Below are positions 1 through 6,684 of a stretch of 13,134 nt of DNA, piece by piece. Made by a program: the position numbers and the translations under genes. This DNA is from JAZUCT01 sp045639255 (lineage in GTDB: Bacteria; Bacillota; Clostridia; Christensenellales; UBA1242). The notes below the pieces were generated by a model, which did not search any database, was not told the origin of the DNA, and was given only the letters and a program-made list of their open reading frames with translations. Location of the stretch: contig JAZUCT010000028.1 in NCBI GenBank assembly GCA_045639255.1, positions 1-13,134 on the forward strand, read 5' to 3'. Numbering within the stretch: the stretch's first letter is position 1; every line of letters starts with the position of its first letter.

Positions 1-69
1 TGCATTTGGTTTATAGTGACATGATAGGGGCTGTGTTTTTCTTGTAAGTGGAATATTATTTTCTCATTT

Positions 70-120
70 TGTTATTCTTGGAGCATGTGCAACATGCGAA
101 CGAGAATCCAGCGAAGCGTT
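70..120 (+). repeat. Dispersed hairpin repeat, copy 1
   Basis: This is one of three related copies in the window (others at 5647-5701 and 5720-5770). It starts TGTTATTCTTG and ends GAGAATCCAGCGAAGCGTT. ATTCTTG (74-80) can pair with CGAGAAT (101-107) through one T-G wobble. Inside is a second stem, GCATGT (83-88) with ACATGC (92-97), around a GCA loop. The last bases supply part of the stop codon of the minus-strand gene that ends at 119. It carries no coding sequence. It looks like a REP- or MITE-like non-autonomous element. Confidence 0.75.
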
Positions 121-1705
121 ATTCATAAAAGCATTGTTCAACTGTGAAAGGGTAAGTGTTATAAACTTTAATAACATATTGATTGTTAACAACAATCAAA
201 TCTTGGCAATAATCAAAAAACTGGTCACTTTCAATATTTAAAACACCATTTTCAAAAGTGAAAATTCGCCTATACACACAGCCATTTTTATGATAGAACG
301 AATAATATTTATTATTATGAAAATATGTGTGTGAAATAAAAGTGTCGTTGGAAATTGGAACCATGCTGTCAAAATTTATTTCAGGTGTGGTTTGCGTTAA
401 ATCCACAGTTAATAAATAACCGTTTTTATTGCAATCGTAAATAATAAAAAGTGGTTGTTGCAATGGTGTTTTATTTATTGTTTTAACAGCATCAATTTCA
501 TAAATTTCGTTTATATATTCTAAATAGTTAACATATTTTTTAAATTTAAAAGTGGAATTATGGTATCTAAATATTACTGCTTTATTGTTATCTCCAAAAG
601 CAATGCAACAAACTCCACCAATATTATCCATAACAAATTCAGAAGCACCATGGCAAATAAATTCATCAATTGTTGTTATGCCATTTGAAGTGCTGTATGC
701 TCCATCGTAACTTTTTAAATATATTGTTCCATTGGGCCAAATTTCAAATTTATATAAATCGCCTTTTTCCATTTCACCAGTTTCTTGGTTTAAAACAGGC
801 AAAAATAATGGTGTTATATAGTTTTTTTGACCACTTTGAAAAGAAGTGTCGCGATATTCCAACGAGTGATTATAATTTAAATAGCTATCTAAATCATCAA
901 ACACATGTGCAAAGGCATAGCCACCGCAATGAATGAAAACAAACTGATTTTCGTTGTTATAAAAGTTATAAAACATAAAATTGTTTGTGAATTCAAGTTT
1001 TGTTGAACTTTCAAATGTTAAACCATAATAACTTATGGAAATGTTGTGAGTTTCCGACCTTTCATAAAAAGCTTGAAAAATGTTTATTCCTGCATTAAGG
1101 TGGCAAAATGCTGTGAAAGTTATAAATTCACCACTAACGCTGGAACCTTTGTTATCTGGAACATTAAAGTGAAATTTTTCAATTGCAACATCGTTAACAA
1201 GCATTGTTATCATTGAAATTTGGGTTAATAATGAAGAATAGTTCATTCTTATTGTTAAGGTGATTTTTGCCATACATTCTTTTTCAGCATGAATTCTTAC
1301 TTTTCTTACAAGAGTTGTGGCATCAACTAATCCATTAACATAAACCGATCCACCTGTTGAAATAACATAATTTGGGCATAGTGTTTGCAAACTGTTAAGT
1401 GAACCCTGATTTGAAGAGCCATTGTTTAAGTTACCCGAGTTATTTTTTAAGTTTTCAATTTCGGTTGCGTTTTGTTGAATTGAATTTTGGTTTTGTTCAA
1501 TGCTTGTTTTTAAACTTTCAATTTGGGTTGCATTTTGTTCAATTGCAGTGGTGTTTTGTTCAATAAGCGGTTTAACATTTTCGCCACCTATGTTTTTTAA
1601 CTTTGAATATATGTAAGTTATTTCTTTTTTGTTATCTTCTGCAAGTTGCATTGCACTTTGCGAAAGTGACGATTGTTTTATTGTTGAATTTTTTGTTTTT
1701 TCCAT
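119..1705 (-). CDS. Coiled-coil, fibre-like protein of unknown function
   Basis: The product has 528 residues and I do not recognise its family. Residues 48-89 form six unbroken heptads with Ile at each first position and Asn or Leu at the fourth. They are organised as two copies of a 21-residue unit (starting IEQNTTA and IEQNQNS). This pattern is typical of trimeric stalks in tail fibres and adhesins. A Gly/Asn/Ser-rich hinge (about 90-105) follows, then roughly 420 residues rich in predicted beta strands and aromatics. The first part (about 113-235) could be a jelly-roll-like domain, and the rest could be propeller-like; both are guesses. There is no signal peptide or membrane segment. The ATG at 1705 has an AAAGGAA ribosome binding site (1713-1719). 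It is divergent from secA with no phage genes beside it. A surface or receptor-binding fibre is plausible but unproven. Confidence 0.8.
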   Translation of the reverse strand: MEKTKNSTIKQSSLSQSAMQLAEDNKKEITYIYSKLKNIGGENVKPLIEQNTTAIEQNATQIESLKTSIEQNQNSIQQNATEIENLKNNSGNLNNGSSNQGSLNSLQTLCPNYVISTGGSVYVNGLVDATTLVRKVRIHAEKECMAKITLTIRMNYSSLLTQISMITMLVNDVAIEKFHFNVPDNKGSSVSGEFITFTAFCHLNAGINIFQAFYERSETHNISISYYGLTFESSTKLEFTNNFMFYNFYNNENQFVFIHCGGYAFAHVFDDLDSYLNYNHSLEYRDTSFQSGQKNYITPLFLPVLNQETGEMEKGDLYKFEIWPNGTIYLKSYDGAYSTSNGITTIDEFICHGASEFVMDNIGGVCCIAFGDNNKAVIFRYHNSTFKFKKYVNYLEYINEIYEIDAVKTINKTPLQQPLFIIYDCNKNGYLLTVDLTQTTPEINFDSMVPISNDTFISHTYFHNNKYYSFYHKNGCVYRRIFTFENGVLNIESDQFFDYCQDLIVVNNQYVIKVYNTYPFTVEQCFYE

Positions 1706-1757
1706 AATAAGTTCCTTTTGTTAAATAAAAATGTTTGTTTTAACATTTCTTTTTTTA

Positions 1758-1788
1758 AGTGTAGCACGCAAAAAACAAAATAAAACAA
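1758..1788 (-). promoter_or_regulatory. Possible extended -10 promoter of the fibre-like gene
   Basis: On the minus strand, TGC followed by TACACT (1758-1763) forms an extended -10. The best -35 candidate, TTGTTT (1783-1788), is weak and 19 bases away. Between promoter and start codon is an inverted repeat, AAATGTT/AACATTT (1729-1748), that could fold in the leader. The assignment is tentative because the region is very AT-rich. Confidence 0.35.
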
Positions 1789-1815
1789 AACTGTGCCATA
1801 AACTTAAACAAACAG

Positions 1816-1847
1816 AATTTGCAAAGCTTATATTCGCAAATTTTTTT
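1816..1847 (+). terminator. Terminator-like hairpin upstream of secA
   Basis: AATTTGC (1816-1822) and GCAAATT (1836-1842) form a 7-bp stem with a 13-base loop, and a run of T follows on the plus strand. No plus-strand gene ends before it within the window. It may insulate secA from transcription arriving from upstream, or be a chance AT-rich structure. Confidence 0.35.
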
Positions 1848-1871
1848 ATTTTATTTGCCTTTTAAAAACAG

Positions 1872-1900
1872 TTGCCAATAATTGTTAAAAACTTTATAAT
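1872..1900 (+). promoter_or_regulatory. secA promoter
   Basis: TTGCCA (1872-1877) and a perfect TATAAT (1895-1900) are separated by 17 bases, a good sigma-A-type promoter. The start codon at 1932 is preceded by GGAG (1922-1925). Confidence 0.75.
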
Positions 1901-1931
1901 ATAAGGGATTAAATTTAAAACGGAGATTATT

Positions 1932-4613
1932 ATGGGACTTTTTTCTTTTTTCAAAAACTGGGATAATAATTCAAGCGTGAAAAAACTTAAAAAAATTGTT
2001 GCAAAAATTAATGAACTTGAACCAACTTATGAAGTTTTAAGCGATGGTGAACTTGCTGGTCAAACAGCAATTTTTAAAGAAAGGCTTAAAAATGGCGAAA
2101 CCGAAGATCAAATTTTGCCCGAAGCATTTGCTGTTGTTAGGGAAGCCAGCAAGCGTGTTTTAAACATGCGCCATTTCGATGTGCAACTTATGGGTGGCAT
2201 TTGCTTATTCCAAGGCCGTATTGCTGAAATGAAAACTGGTGAAGGAAAAACTTTGGTTGCAACTTTGCCATGTTACTTAGCAGCACTAAGTGGCAAGGGT
2301 GTGCATGTTGTAACTGTTAACGAATTCCTTTCAAAAACACAAGCCGAACAAATGGCAAAACTTTATGGCTTTTTGGGGTTAAGTGTGGGCATTAACCTAA
2401 GCGGAATGAGTTCGCAAGCCAAAAAGAAAGCATATGAAGCAGATATAACCTACACCACAAATAACGAACTTGGTTTCGATTATTTGCGTGATAACATGGT
2501 GGGCGATAAAAATCAAAGGGTTCAAAGGGGCCAAGTTTTTGCAATTGTGGATGAAGTGGACAGCATTTTAATTGACGAAGCAAGAACACCACTTATTATT
2601 TCTGGCCAAGGCTTTAAACCTGCCGATAACTATGTTTCAGCACAAGCATTCTTTAAAACATTAAAACCAGAAGACTATGATTTTGATGAAGAAAAGAAGC
2701 GTGTTTCACTTACCGAAAGCGGAACTGAAAAAGCCGAAAAATATTTTAAAATTGAAGATTTAAGTGATATTTCAAACCTTGAACTTAACCATTTCATTAA
2801 CAACGCATTGCGTGCAAACATTGTTATGAAGTTGGACCGTGATTATATTGTTCAAAACAACGAAATTTTAATTGTTGATGAATTCACTGGCCGTGTTATG
2901 CAGGGCAGACGCTATTCAGAAGGTTTGCACCAAGCCATTGAAGCAAAAGAAGGCGTTGAAATTAAAAACGAAAACAAAACAATGGCAACCATCACTTTCC
3001 AAAACTATTTCAGGCTTTATAAAAAACTATCGGGTATGACAGGAACTGCAAAAACCGAAGAAATTGAATTTAACAAAATTTATAACCTTGATGTTGTTTG
3101 CATTCCAACAAATCTTCCTGTTCAAAGAAAAGATGAAAACGATAGAATTTATAAATCTGTTTCAGGCAAAGTTCAAGCCGTTATTAACGATATTAAAAAT
3201 TGCTATGAAAAAGGTCAACCAGTGCTTGTTGGCACTGTAAGTGTTGAAAAAAGTGAAGAACTTTCAAAAGCACTTAAAGCACAACGCATTCCACACTATG
3301 TTCTTAACGCAAAAAATCACGCACAAGAAAGTGAAATTGTTGCACAAGCGGGCAGATATAAAGCCGTAACCATTTCAACAAACATGGCTGGCCGTGGAAC
3401 AGATATCTTGCTGGGCGGTAACCCAGAATTCTTGGCAAAACGCAGATTAAGGGAACTTGGTTTTGAAGAAGCCGACATTTTAAAAGCAACCGCTTATATT
3501 CCACCAACAGAAGAAGAACTTATTAAAATAAGGGAACAATATAACAAACTTTATAAGGATTTCAAAGTTAAAACCGACGAAGAAAAACAAAAAGTTATTG
3601 AAGCGGGCGGTTTAAGGGTTATTGGCACTGAAAGGCACGAATCACGCCGAATTGATAACCAGTTGCGTGGTAGGTCAGGCCGTCAGGGCGATGTTGGTTC
3701 AAGCGTGTTCTATATTTCATTGCAAGACGATTTAATTCGCATTTTTGGTGGCGACAGATTGTTTAACATTGCCAATATGTGCGGAATTAAGGACGATGAA
3801 GAATTCAGTTTAAAAATGGTTACAACTGCAATTGAAAACGCACAACGCAAAATTGAAACCAATAACTTTGGCATGCGTAAGAATGTTATTTTGTTCGATG
3901 ATGTGCTTAACAAACAAAGGGAACTTATTTATGCAGAACGAAACAAAGTTCTTGATAACCAAAGTGTAACAAGTGATATTGAAGATATGTTCCGTGAACA
4001 AGCAAATTTCTTTGCTTATGAATATTTAGATGAAGATAAACCTTTCTTCGATTGGAAACTTGAACCAATTAACAATGCTTTGGAAGAAAAATTGTTGCCA
4101 AAAGGCACAAATCTTATAACCGAAGAAGTGGTGGACGATAAGGAAGTTAAAGATGTTGCCGATTATATTTTTAATCACTTAATTGGCGAATATAACCAAA
4201 AGAAACAAGATGCAAAAGAAAAAGGTTTGCCTTTTGAATTTGTTGAACGCATTATTCTTTTAAAGGTTGTTGACTTTTTCTGGACAAACCACATTGACAC
4301 AATGCATATTTTAAAAACTGAAATTGCAACAAGGGGATTTGGTGGCCAAGACCCAATTGTTGCCTATAAAAAAGAAGCGTTTGAAATGTTTGACGAAATG
4401 ATTTCAAACATCAGAAGCGAAGTTGTTAAAACTCTTTATATGGCAAAAATTGAAATTAATGTTGAACAAATTCAACGCACCACACCAAAACCAATTATTG
4501 TTAACGAAGGTGTTAAAAAATCTGCAATTAAAGATAACAATCCAAACCGCAATGCACCATGCCCTTGTGGCTCGGGCAAAAAATATAAAAACTGTTGCGG
4601 TGCAAACAAATAA
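1932..4613 (+). CDS. secA: Preprotein translocase ATPase SecA
   Basis: SecA is the ATPase motor that pushes preproteins through the SecYEG channel at the cytoplasmic membrane. The 893-residue product is full length. Motifs in order: Walker A MKTGEGKT (100-107); DEAD-like VDEVDSILIDEARTPL (206-221); SGMTGTAKTE (367-376) leading into the second nucleotide-binding fold; NMAGRGTDI (484-492); and QLRGRSGRQGD (577-587). After the scaffold, wing and two-helix-finger region, the protein ends in a zinc-binding tail, CPC-x8-CC (Cys877, 879, 888, 889), the element that contacts lipid and SecB-type partners in the family. The start has a GGAG site 6 bases upstream, with its own promoter at 1872-1900 and terminator at 4614. 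It is therefore monocistronic. Its partner SecE is encoded at 6685. The presence of one copy here does not exclude a SecA2 elsewhere. Confidence 0.98.
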   Translation: MGLFSFFKNWDNNSSVKKLKKIVAKINELEPTYEVLSDGELAGQTAIFKERLKNGETEDQILPEAFAVVREASKRVLNMRHFDVQLMGGICLFQGRIAEMKTGEGKTLVATLPCYLAALSGKGVHVVTVNEFLSKTQAEQMAKLYGFLGLSVGINLSGMSSQAKKKAYEADITYTTNNELGFDYLRDNMVGDKNQRVQRGQVFAIVDEVDSILIDEARTPLIISGQGFKPADNYVSAQAFFKTLKPEDYDFDEEKKRVSLTESGTEKAEKYFKIEDLSDISNLELNHFINNALRANIVMKLDRDYIVQNNEILIVDEFTGRVMQGRRYSEGLHQAIEAKEGVEIKNENKTMATITFQNYFRLYKKLSGMTGTAKTEEIEFNKIYNLDVVCIPTNLPVQRKDENDRIYKSVSGKVQAVINDIKNCYEKGQPVLVGTVSVEKSEELSKALKAQRIPHYVLNAKNHAQESEIVAQAGRYKAVTISTNMAGRGTDILLGGNPEFLAKRRLRELGFEEADILKATAYIPPTEEELIKIREQYNKLYKDFKVKTDEEKQKVIEAGGLRVIGTERHESRRIDNQLRGRSGRQGDVGSSVFYISLQDDLIRIFGGDRLFNIANMCGIKDDEEFSLKMVTTAIENAQRKIETNNFGMRKNVILFDDVLNKQRELIYAERNKVLDNQSVTSDIEDMFREQANFFAYEYLDEDKPFFDWKLEPINNALEEKLLPKGTNLITEEVVDDKEVKDVADYIFNHLIGEYNQKKQDAKEKGLPFEFVERIILLKVVDFFWTNHIDTMHILKTEIATRGFGGQDPIVAYKKEAFEMFDEMISNIRSEVVKTLYMAKIEINVEQIQRTTPKPIIVNEGVKKSAIKDNNPNRNAPCPCGSGKKYKNCCGANK

Positions 4614-4640
4614 AAACAGCCAATCGGCTGTTTTTTGTTT
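4614..4640 (+). terminator. secA intrinsic terminator
   Basis: AAACAGCC (4614-4621), loop AATC and GGCTGTTT (4626-4633) form an 8-bp stem followed by a T-rich run. It begins directly after the secA stop codon. The same 20-base hairpin recurs at 5615-5634. Confidence 0.9.
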
Positions 4641-4643
4641 TGT

Positions 4644-4672
4644 TTGACAATGCTTAAATTATATATTATTAT
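4644..4672 (+). promoter_or_regulatory. Promoter of the Ser/Gly/His-rich membrane protein
   Basis: A consensus TTGACA (4644-4649) lies 17 bases before TATTAT (4667-4672). An alternative TATAAT lies further down in the AT-only stretch up to 4690. The -35 overlaps the T-tract end of the secA terminator, so the two units are packed tightly. The gene's ribosome binding site is AGGAG (4711-4715). Confidence 0.65.
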
Positions 4673-4722
4673 ATTAATATATTATATAATGATATTTAAC
4701 TTATAATTAAAGGAGATTTTTT

Positions 4723-5610
4723 ATGCCATCAGGTTCACACAGCACAAGCGGTGGAAGTCACAGCAGTGGCGGAAGCAGTTCTTCAAGGTCAAGTTTCGGT
4801 GGAGGTGGGGGTTCAAGCCATAGTTCACATCACCATTTTCACCATGGCAGACTTTATATAAATGGCAGGCCAGCAGGCCCAAAAGCATCAATTGCTTTTC
4901 TTGTTATGTTCTTAATTTTATTCAGTGGAATGTGGGCATTTGGTGGTTTTATGATTGGTGCGCAAAGGCAACAAGCACTTAACAAAGTTAAAGCCGATTA
5001 TGAATATTATCAAAACATGATTGATTTTGCAAAACAAAACAACAGCCCAACCACACAATATATAATCACTGGCACAGTTACTGGCAAATTTTTAAGTGAA
5101 TATAATAATAAATGGTATCTTTCTTATTCATTCCAATCTGCTGGTGGTCAAAAATATCATGGCGAAACTTATGCAATTTATTCTCAAAGCGATGTTTCAA
5201 ACATAATTCCGAATGTAACAACAATTCAACTTGCTGCCGATAGTTACATAATAACCGAAACCACCGACACCATTAACATGGATTATGAAAACACCACTTT
5301 GAACGATGATGGTTATTATGTTTCAATAAAAAATTCAATGTTGTCTCCACAAATTCTTTGCTTTGTTGTTGCGGGCGGAAGTGCAATATTGTTTATTTCA
5401 ATGATTGTTAAAGAAGTTAAAAATTTAAAAAACAAAAACTCTTTTGCTGAAACTTTAACAAACAACAATCAAAGCTTAAATTCTGAAACTTCAAACAAAA
5501 CCGAAACCACAATGCAATCTTCAAGTCAAGCAAACTATTGTGTTTATTGTTGCAGTGAAGTTCCAGAAGGAAAATCTAAATGCCCAAATTGTGGTGCAAG
5601 AATTAAATAA
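4723..5610 (+). CDS. Two-pass membrane protein with zinc-ribbon tail
   Basis: The 295-residue product is unidentified but has a clear architecture. Residues 1-42 are low complexity, almost only Ser, Gly and His, ending in a cluster HHHFHH. A first membrane helix spans about 55-78. A polar region of about 130 residues (80-208) with beta-strand character includes GTVTGKFLSEYNNKWYLSYS and resembles the small beta domain of DUF3592-type proteins, though this match is weak. A second helix spans about 209-228, followed by a Lys-rich stop and an Asn/Ser/Thr-rich linker. A C-terminal zinc ribbon has Cys273/276 (or 277) and Cys287/290. Charge distribution suggests both termini are cytoplasmic with the middle domain outside. 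The AGGAG site is 7 bases from the ATG. It has its own promoter and terminator. The His-rich head and Cys-rich tail suggest metal binding, which is inference only. Confidence 0.85.
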   Translation: MPSGSHSTSGGSHSSGGSSSSRSSFGGGGGSSHSSHHHFHHGRLYINGRPAGPKASIAFLVMFLILFSGMWAFGGFMIGAQRQQALNKVKADYEYYQNMIDFAKQNNSPTTQYIITGTVTGKFLSEYNNKWYLSYSFQSAGGQKYHGETYAIYSQSDVSNIIPNVTTIQLAADSYIITETTDTINMDYENTTLNDDGYYVSIKNSMLSPQILCFVVAGGSAILFISMIVKEVKNLKNKNSFAETLTNNNQSLNSETSNKTETTMQSSSQANYCVYCCSEVPEGKSKCPNCGARIK

Positions 5611-5614
5611 AAAC

Positions 5615-5638
5615 AAACAGCCAATCGGCTGTTTTTTT
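5615..5638 (+). terminator. Intrinsic terminator, same hairpin as after secA
   Basis: AAACAGCC (5615-5622), loop AATC and GGCTGTTT (5627-5634) are followed by seven T. The 20-base hairpin is identical to the one at 4614-4633, so this genome either reuses one terminator sequence or has duplicated it. Confidence 0.9.
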
Positions 5639-5646
5639 GTTTATTT

Positions 5647-5701
5647 AACGCTATCGCTAGATTCTCGCATCACATGTTAACACATGTTCGCAAGAATGAC
5701 A
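5647..5701 (-). repeat. Dispersed hairpin repeat, copy 2 (inverted)
   Basis: Read on the minus strand it begins TGTCATTCTTGC and ends GAGAATCTAGCGATAGCGTT, matching the flanks of copies 1 and 3. The outer arms ATTCTTG and CGAGAAT pair with one wobble. The inner stem is a different sequence, ACATGT/ACATGT around GTTA. The 12 bases GCAAGAATGACA (5690-5701) are the exact reverse complement of the start of copy 3, so copies 2 and 3 face each other across 18 bases. Confidence 0.75.
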
Positions 5702-5719
5702 TAGGTGGTATAGTATTAT

Positions 5720-5770
5720 TGTCATTCTTGCAAGGCACTTGTGCCACAGAGAGAATCCAGCGAAGCGTAA
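5720..5770 (+). repeat. Dispersed hairpin repeat, copy 3
   Basis: It starts TGTCATTCTTGC and ends GAGAATCCAGCGAAGCGTAA. The last 18 bases from GAGAATCC are the same as in copy 1. The inner stem is GGCAC/GTGCC around TT (5734-5745), again different from the other copies. With copy 2 it makes a head-to-head pair that fills most of the gap between two membrane-protein genes. Confidence 0.75.
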
Positions 5771-5820
5771 GTTTTCTTATTTTTTTCATTTTTTGTGCTT
5801 ATTTCATATAAATAATAAGG

Positions 5821-5908
5821 AAATCTGTTAAATTATAGATAATTTTTGTTTTATTTAACAATTTTTTTTGACATGATTTGTAAAATAATGTTATAATATA
5901 ACAGATTT
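5821..5908. repeat. Perfect 10-bp inverted repeat bracketing a promoter
   Basis: AAATCTGTTA (5821-5830) and TAACAGATTT (5899-5908) are exact reverse complements. The right arm lies one base after the -10 box at 5892-5897, over the expected transcription start. The left arm is about 38 bases before the -35. This arrangement would suit a looping repressor, but no regulator is known. Confidence 0.4.
5868..5897 (+). promoter_or_regulatory. Consensus promoter of the four-helix membrane protein
   Basis: Perfect TTGACA (5868-5873) and perfect TATAAT (5892-5897) are separated by 18 bases. The gene's ribosome binding site AAGGAGA is at 5914-5920. Both boxes match consensus, so expression is probably high unless repressed. 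Confidence 0.8.
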
Positions 5909-5926
5909 TAAAAAAGGAGATAGTTT

Positions 5927-6355
5927 ATGAAACAAAACAAAAGTTTTGCAGCAGCACTTATTGCAGCAGTTGGCAGCTTCTTGCTAATTCCAATTTCATT
6001 CTACTGGTTCTTTGTAGCTCTTGAAGGTGTTAGTTCAAGGGAACCATTAATTTACATTGTGTTCATTGCTCTATTTGCAATTAACCTTGCAGTGTTTGTT
6101 ATGGAAACAATTGCAGCATGCAGACTTGCAAAAGGTAAAGAAGTTCCAAAAGCATACTCAATTGTTGCAATGGTTCTTAACGGACTTATGGTTGTTCTTG
6201 CACTTATGAATTTGGTTGATCGTTTAATCGTTTTCGGTGGATTTAACCTTAAAGAAATTTTAGAGCTTTGCTTATATTCACTTCCTTATGTTTTCTGTGG
6301 TGCAGCAAACGGTGTTTCTTTGGCATTCAAACTTGTTGATATGCTAAGAAAATAG
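5927..6355 (+). CDS. Small four-helix membrane protein, unknown function
   Basis: The 142-residue product is very hydrophobic, with four likely membrane helices at about 8-32, 41-66, 78-103 and 112-137. Short polar turns include SSREP and a Lys-rich loop, RLAKGKEVPK (66-75), between helices two and three, which is probably cytoplasmic. The end is KLVDMLRK. No catalytic motif, cysteine pair or known signature is visible, so no function can be assigned. The start is well supported by AAGGAGA 6 bases before the ATG and a consensus promoter. A hairpin terminator follows, so it is a single-gene unit. Codon use is like the neighbouring genes, with no sign of recent transfer. Confidence 0.85.
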   Translation: MKQNKSFAAALIAAVGSFLLIPISFYWFFVALEGVSSREPLIYIVFIALFAINLAVFVMETIAACRLAKGKEVPKAYSIVAMVLNGLMVVLALMNLVDRLIVFGGFNLKEILELCLYSLPYVFCGAANGVSLAFKLVDMLRK

Positions 6356-6376
6356 CAATTAAATTGCAATTAATTT

Positions 6377-6416
6377 AAAGACTGTGGGTTTTTTAAATCT
6401 GCAGTCTTTTTATTTA
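6377..6416 (+). terminator. Intrinsic terminator after the four-helix protein gene
   Basis: AAAGACTG (6377-6384) pairs with CAGTCTTT (6402-6409). The interior can extend the stem through TGGGTTT and AAATCTG with wobble pairs. A T-rich run follows to 6420. It separates this gene from the rpmG promoter. Confidence 0.85.
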
Positions 6417-6431
6417 TTTTGCGTTTTTGTG

Positions 6432-6460
6432 TTGACTTTAAATTTGGCTTATGTTATTAT
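6432..6460 (+). promoter_or_regulatory. Promoter of rpmG-secE-nusG (possibly to rplA)
   Basis: TTGACT (6432-6437), a 17-base spacer and TATTAT (6455-6460). An in-frame ATG at 6451 falls inside this promoter and cannot be the rpmG start. No terminator is evident before 8953, so transcription may run through rplA. Confidence 0.65.
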
Positions 6461-6513
6461 ATACAAGCGCTAAAAGTTTTAGTGTTAATTTTTTATTGGG
6501 GAGGTTTGCAGTA

Positions 6514-6663
6514 ATGAGAACTGATATCACACTAGCATGCACAGAATGCAAACAAAGAAACTACAACACAGAAAAAAATAAAAAAAATAATCCAGACAGA
6601 GTTGAATTCAGTAAGTATTGTAAGTTTTGCAAAAAACACACAATTCACAAAGAAGCAAAATAG
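6514..6663 (+). CDS. rpmG: Ribosomal protein L33 (zinc-binding form)
   Basis: L33 is a small 50S subunit protein located near the ribosomal E site. The product is 49 residues, the normal length, starting MRTDITLACTEC. It keeps both zinc-binding pairs, Cys9-x2-Cys12 and Cys36-x2-Cys39, so it is the Cys-containing type rather than the zinc-independent paralogue found in many Bacillota. The ATG at 6514 is chosen because GGGGAGG (6498-6504) lies 9 bases upstream and family alignment starts here. Reading from the upstream ATG at 6451 would add 21 unrelated residues encoded by promoter DNA. It is the first gene of the unit, 21 bases before secE, and the usual neighbour of secE-nusG in low-GC Gram-positive bacteria. 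Confidence 0.96.
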   Translation: MRTDITLACTECKQRNYNTEKNKKNNPDRVEFSKYCKFCKKHTIHKEAK

Positions 6664-6684
6664 TGATTGTAGGGGAGCATAAAA

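Noticed and set aside
670..936. Plus-strand 88-codon open frame inside the fibre-like gene
   Set aside because: It is antisense to a 528-codon frame with a good ribosome binding site, and its own product has no recognisable features.
1439..1564. CRISPR-like or satellite array
   Set aside because: The periodicity is in-frame heptad coding (two 63-base units), with no spacers.
2392..4001. Several minus-strand open frames of 60-70 codons within secA
   Set aside because: They are antisense to an unmistakable SecA with all motifs intact, and no start signals support them.
6451..6513. N-terminal extension of L33 from the ATG at 6451
   Set aside because: This codon lies within the -10 region; the ATG at 6514 has GGGGAGG at proper spacing and fits the family start.
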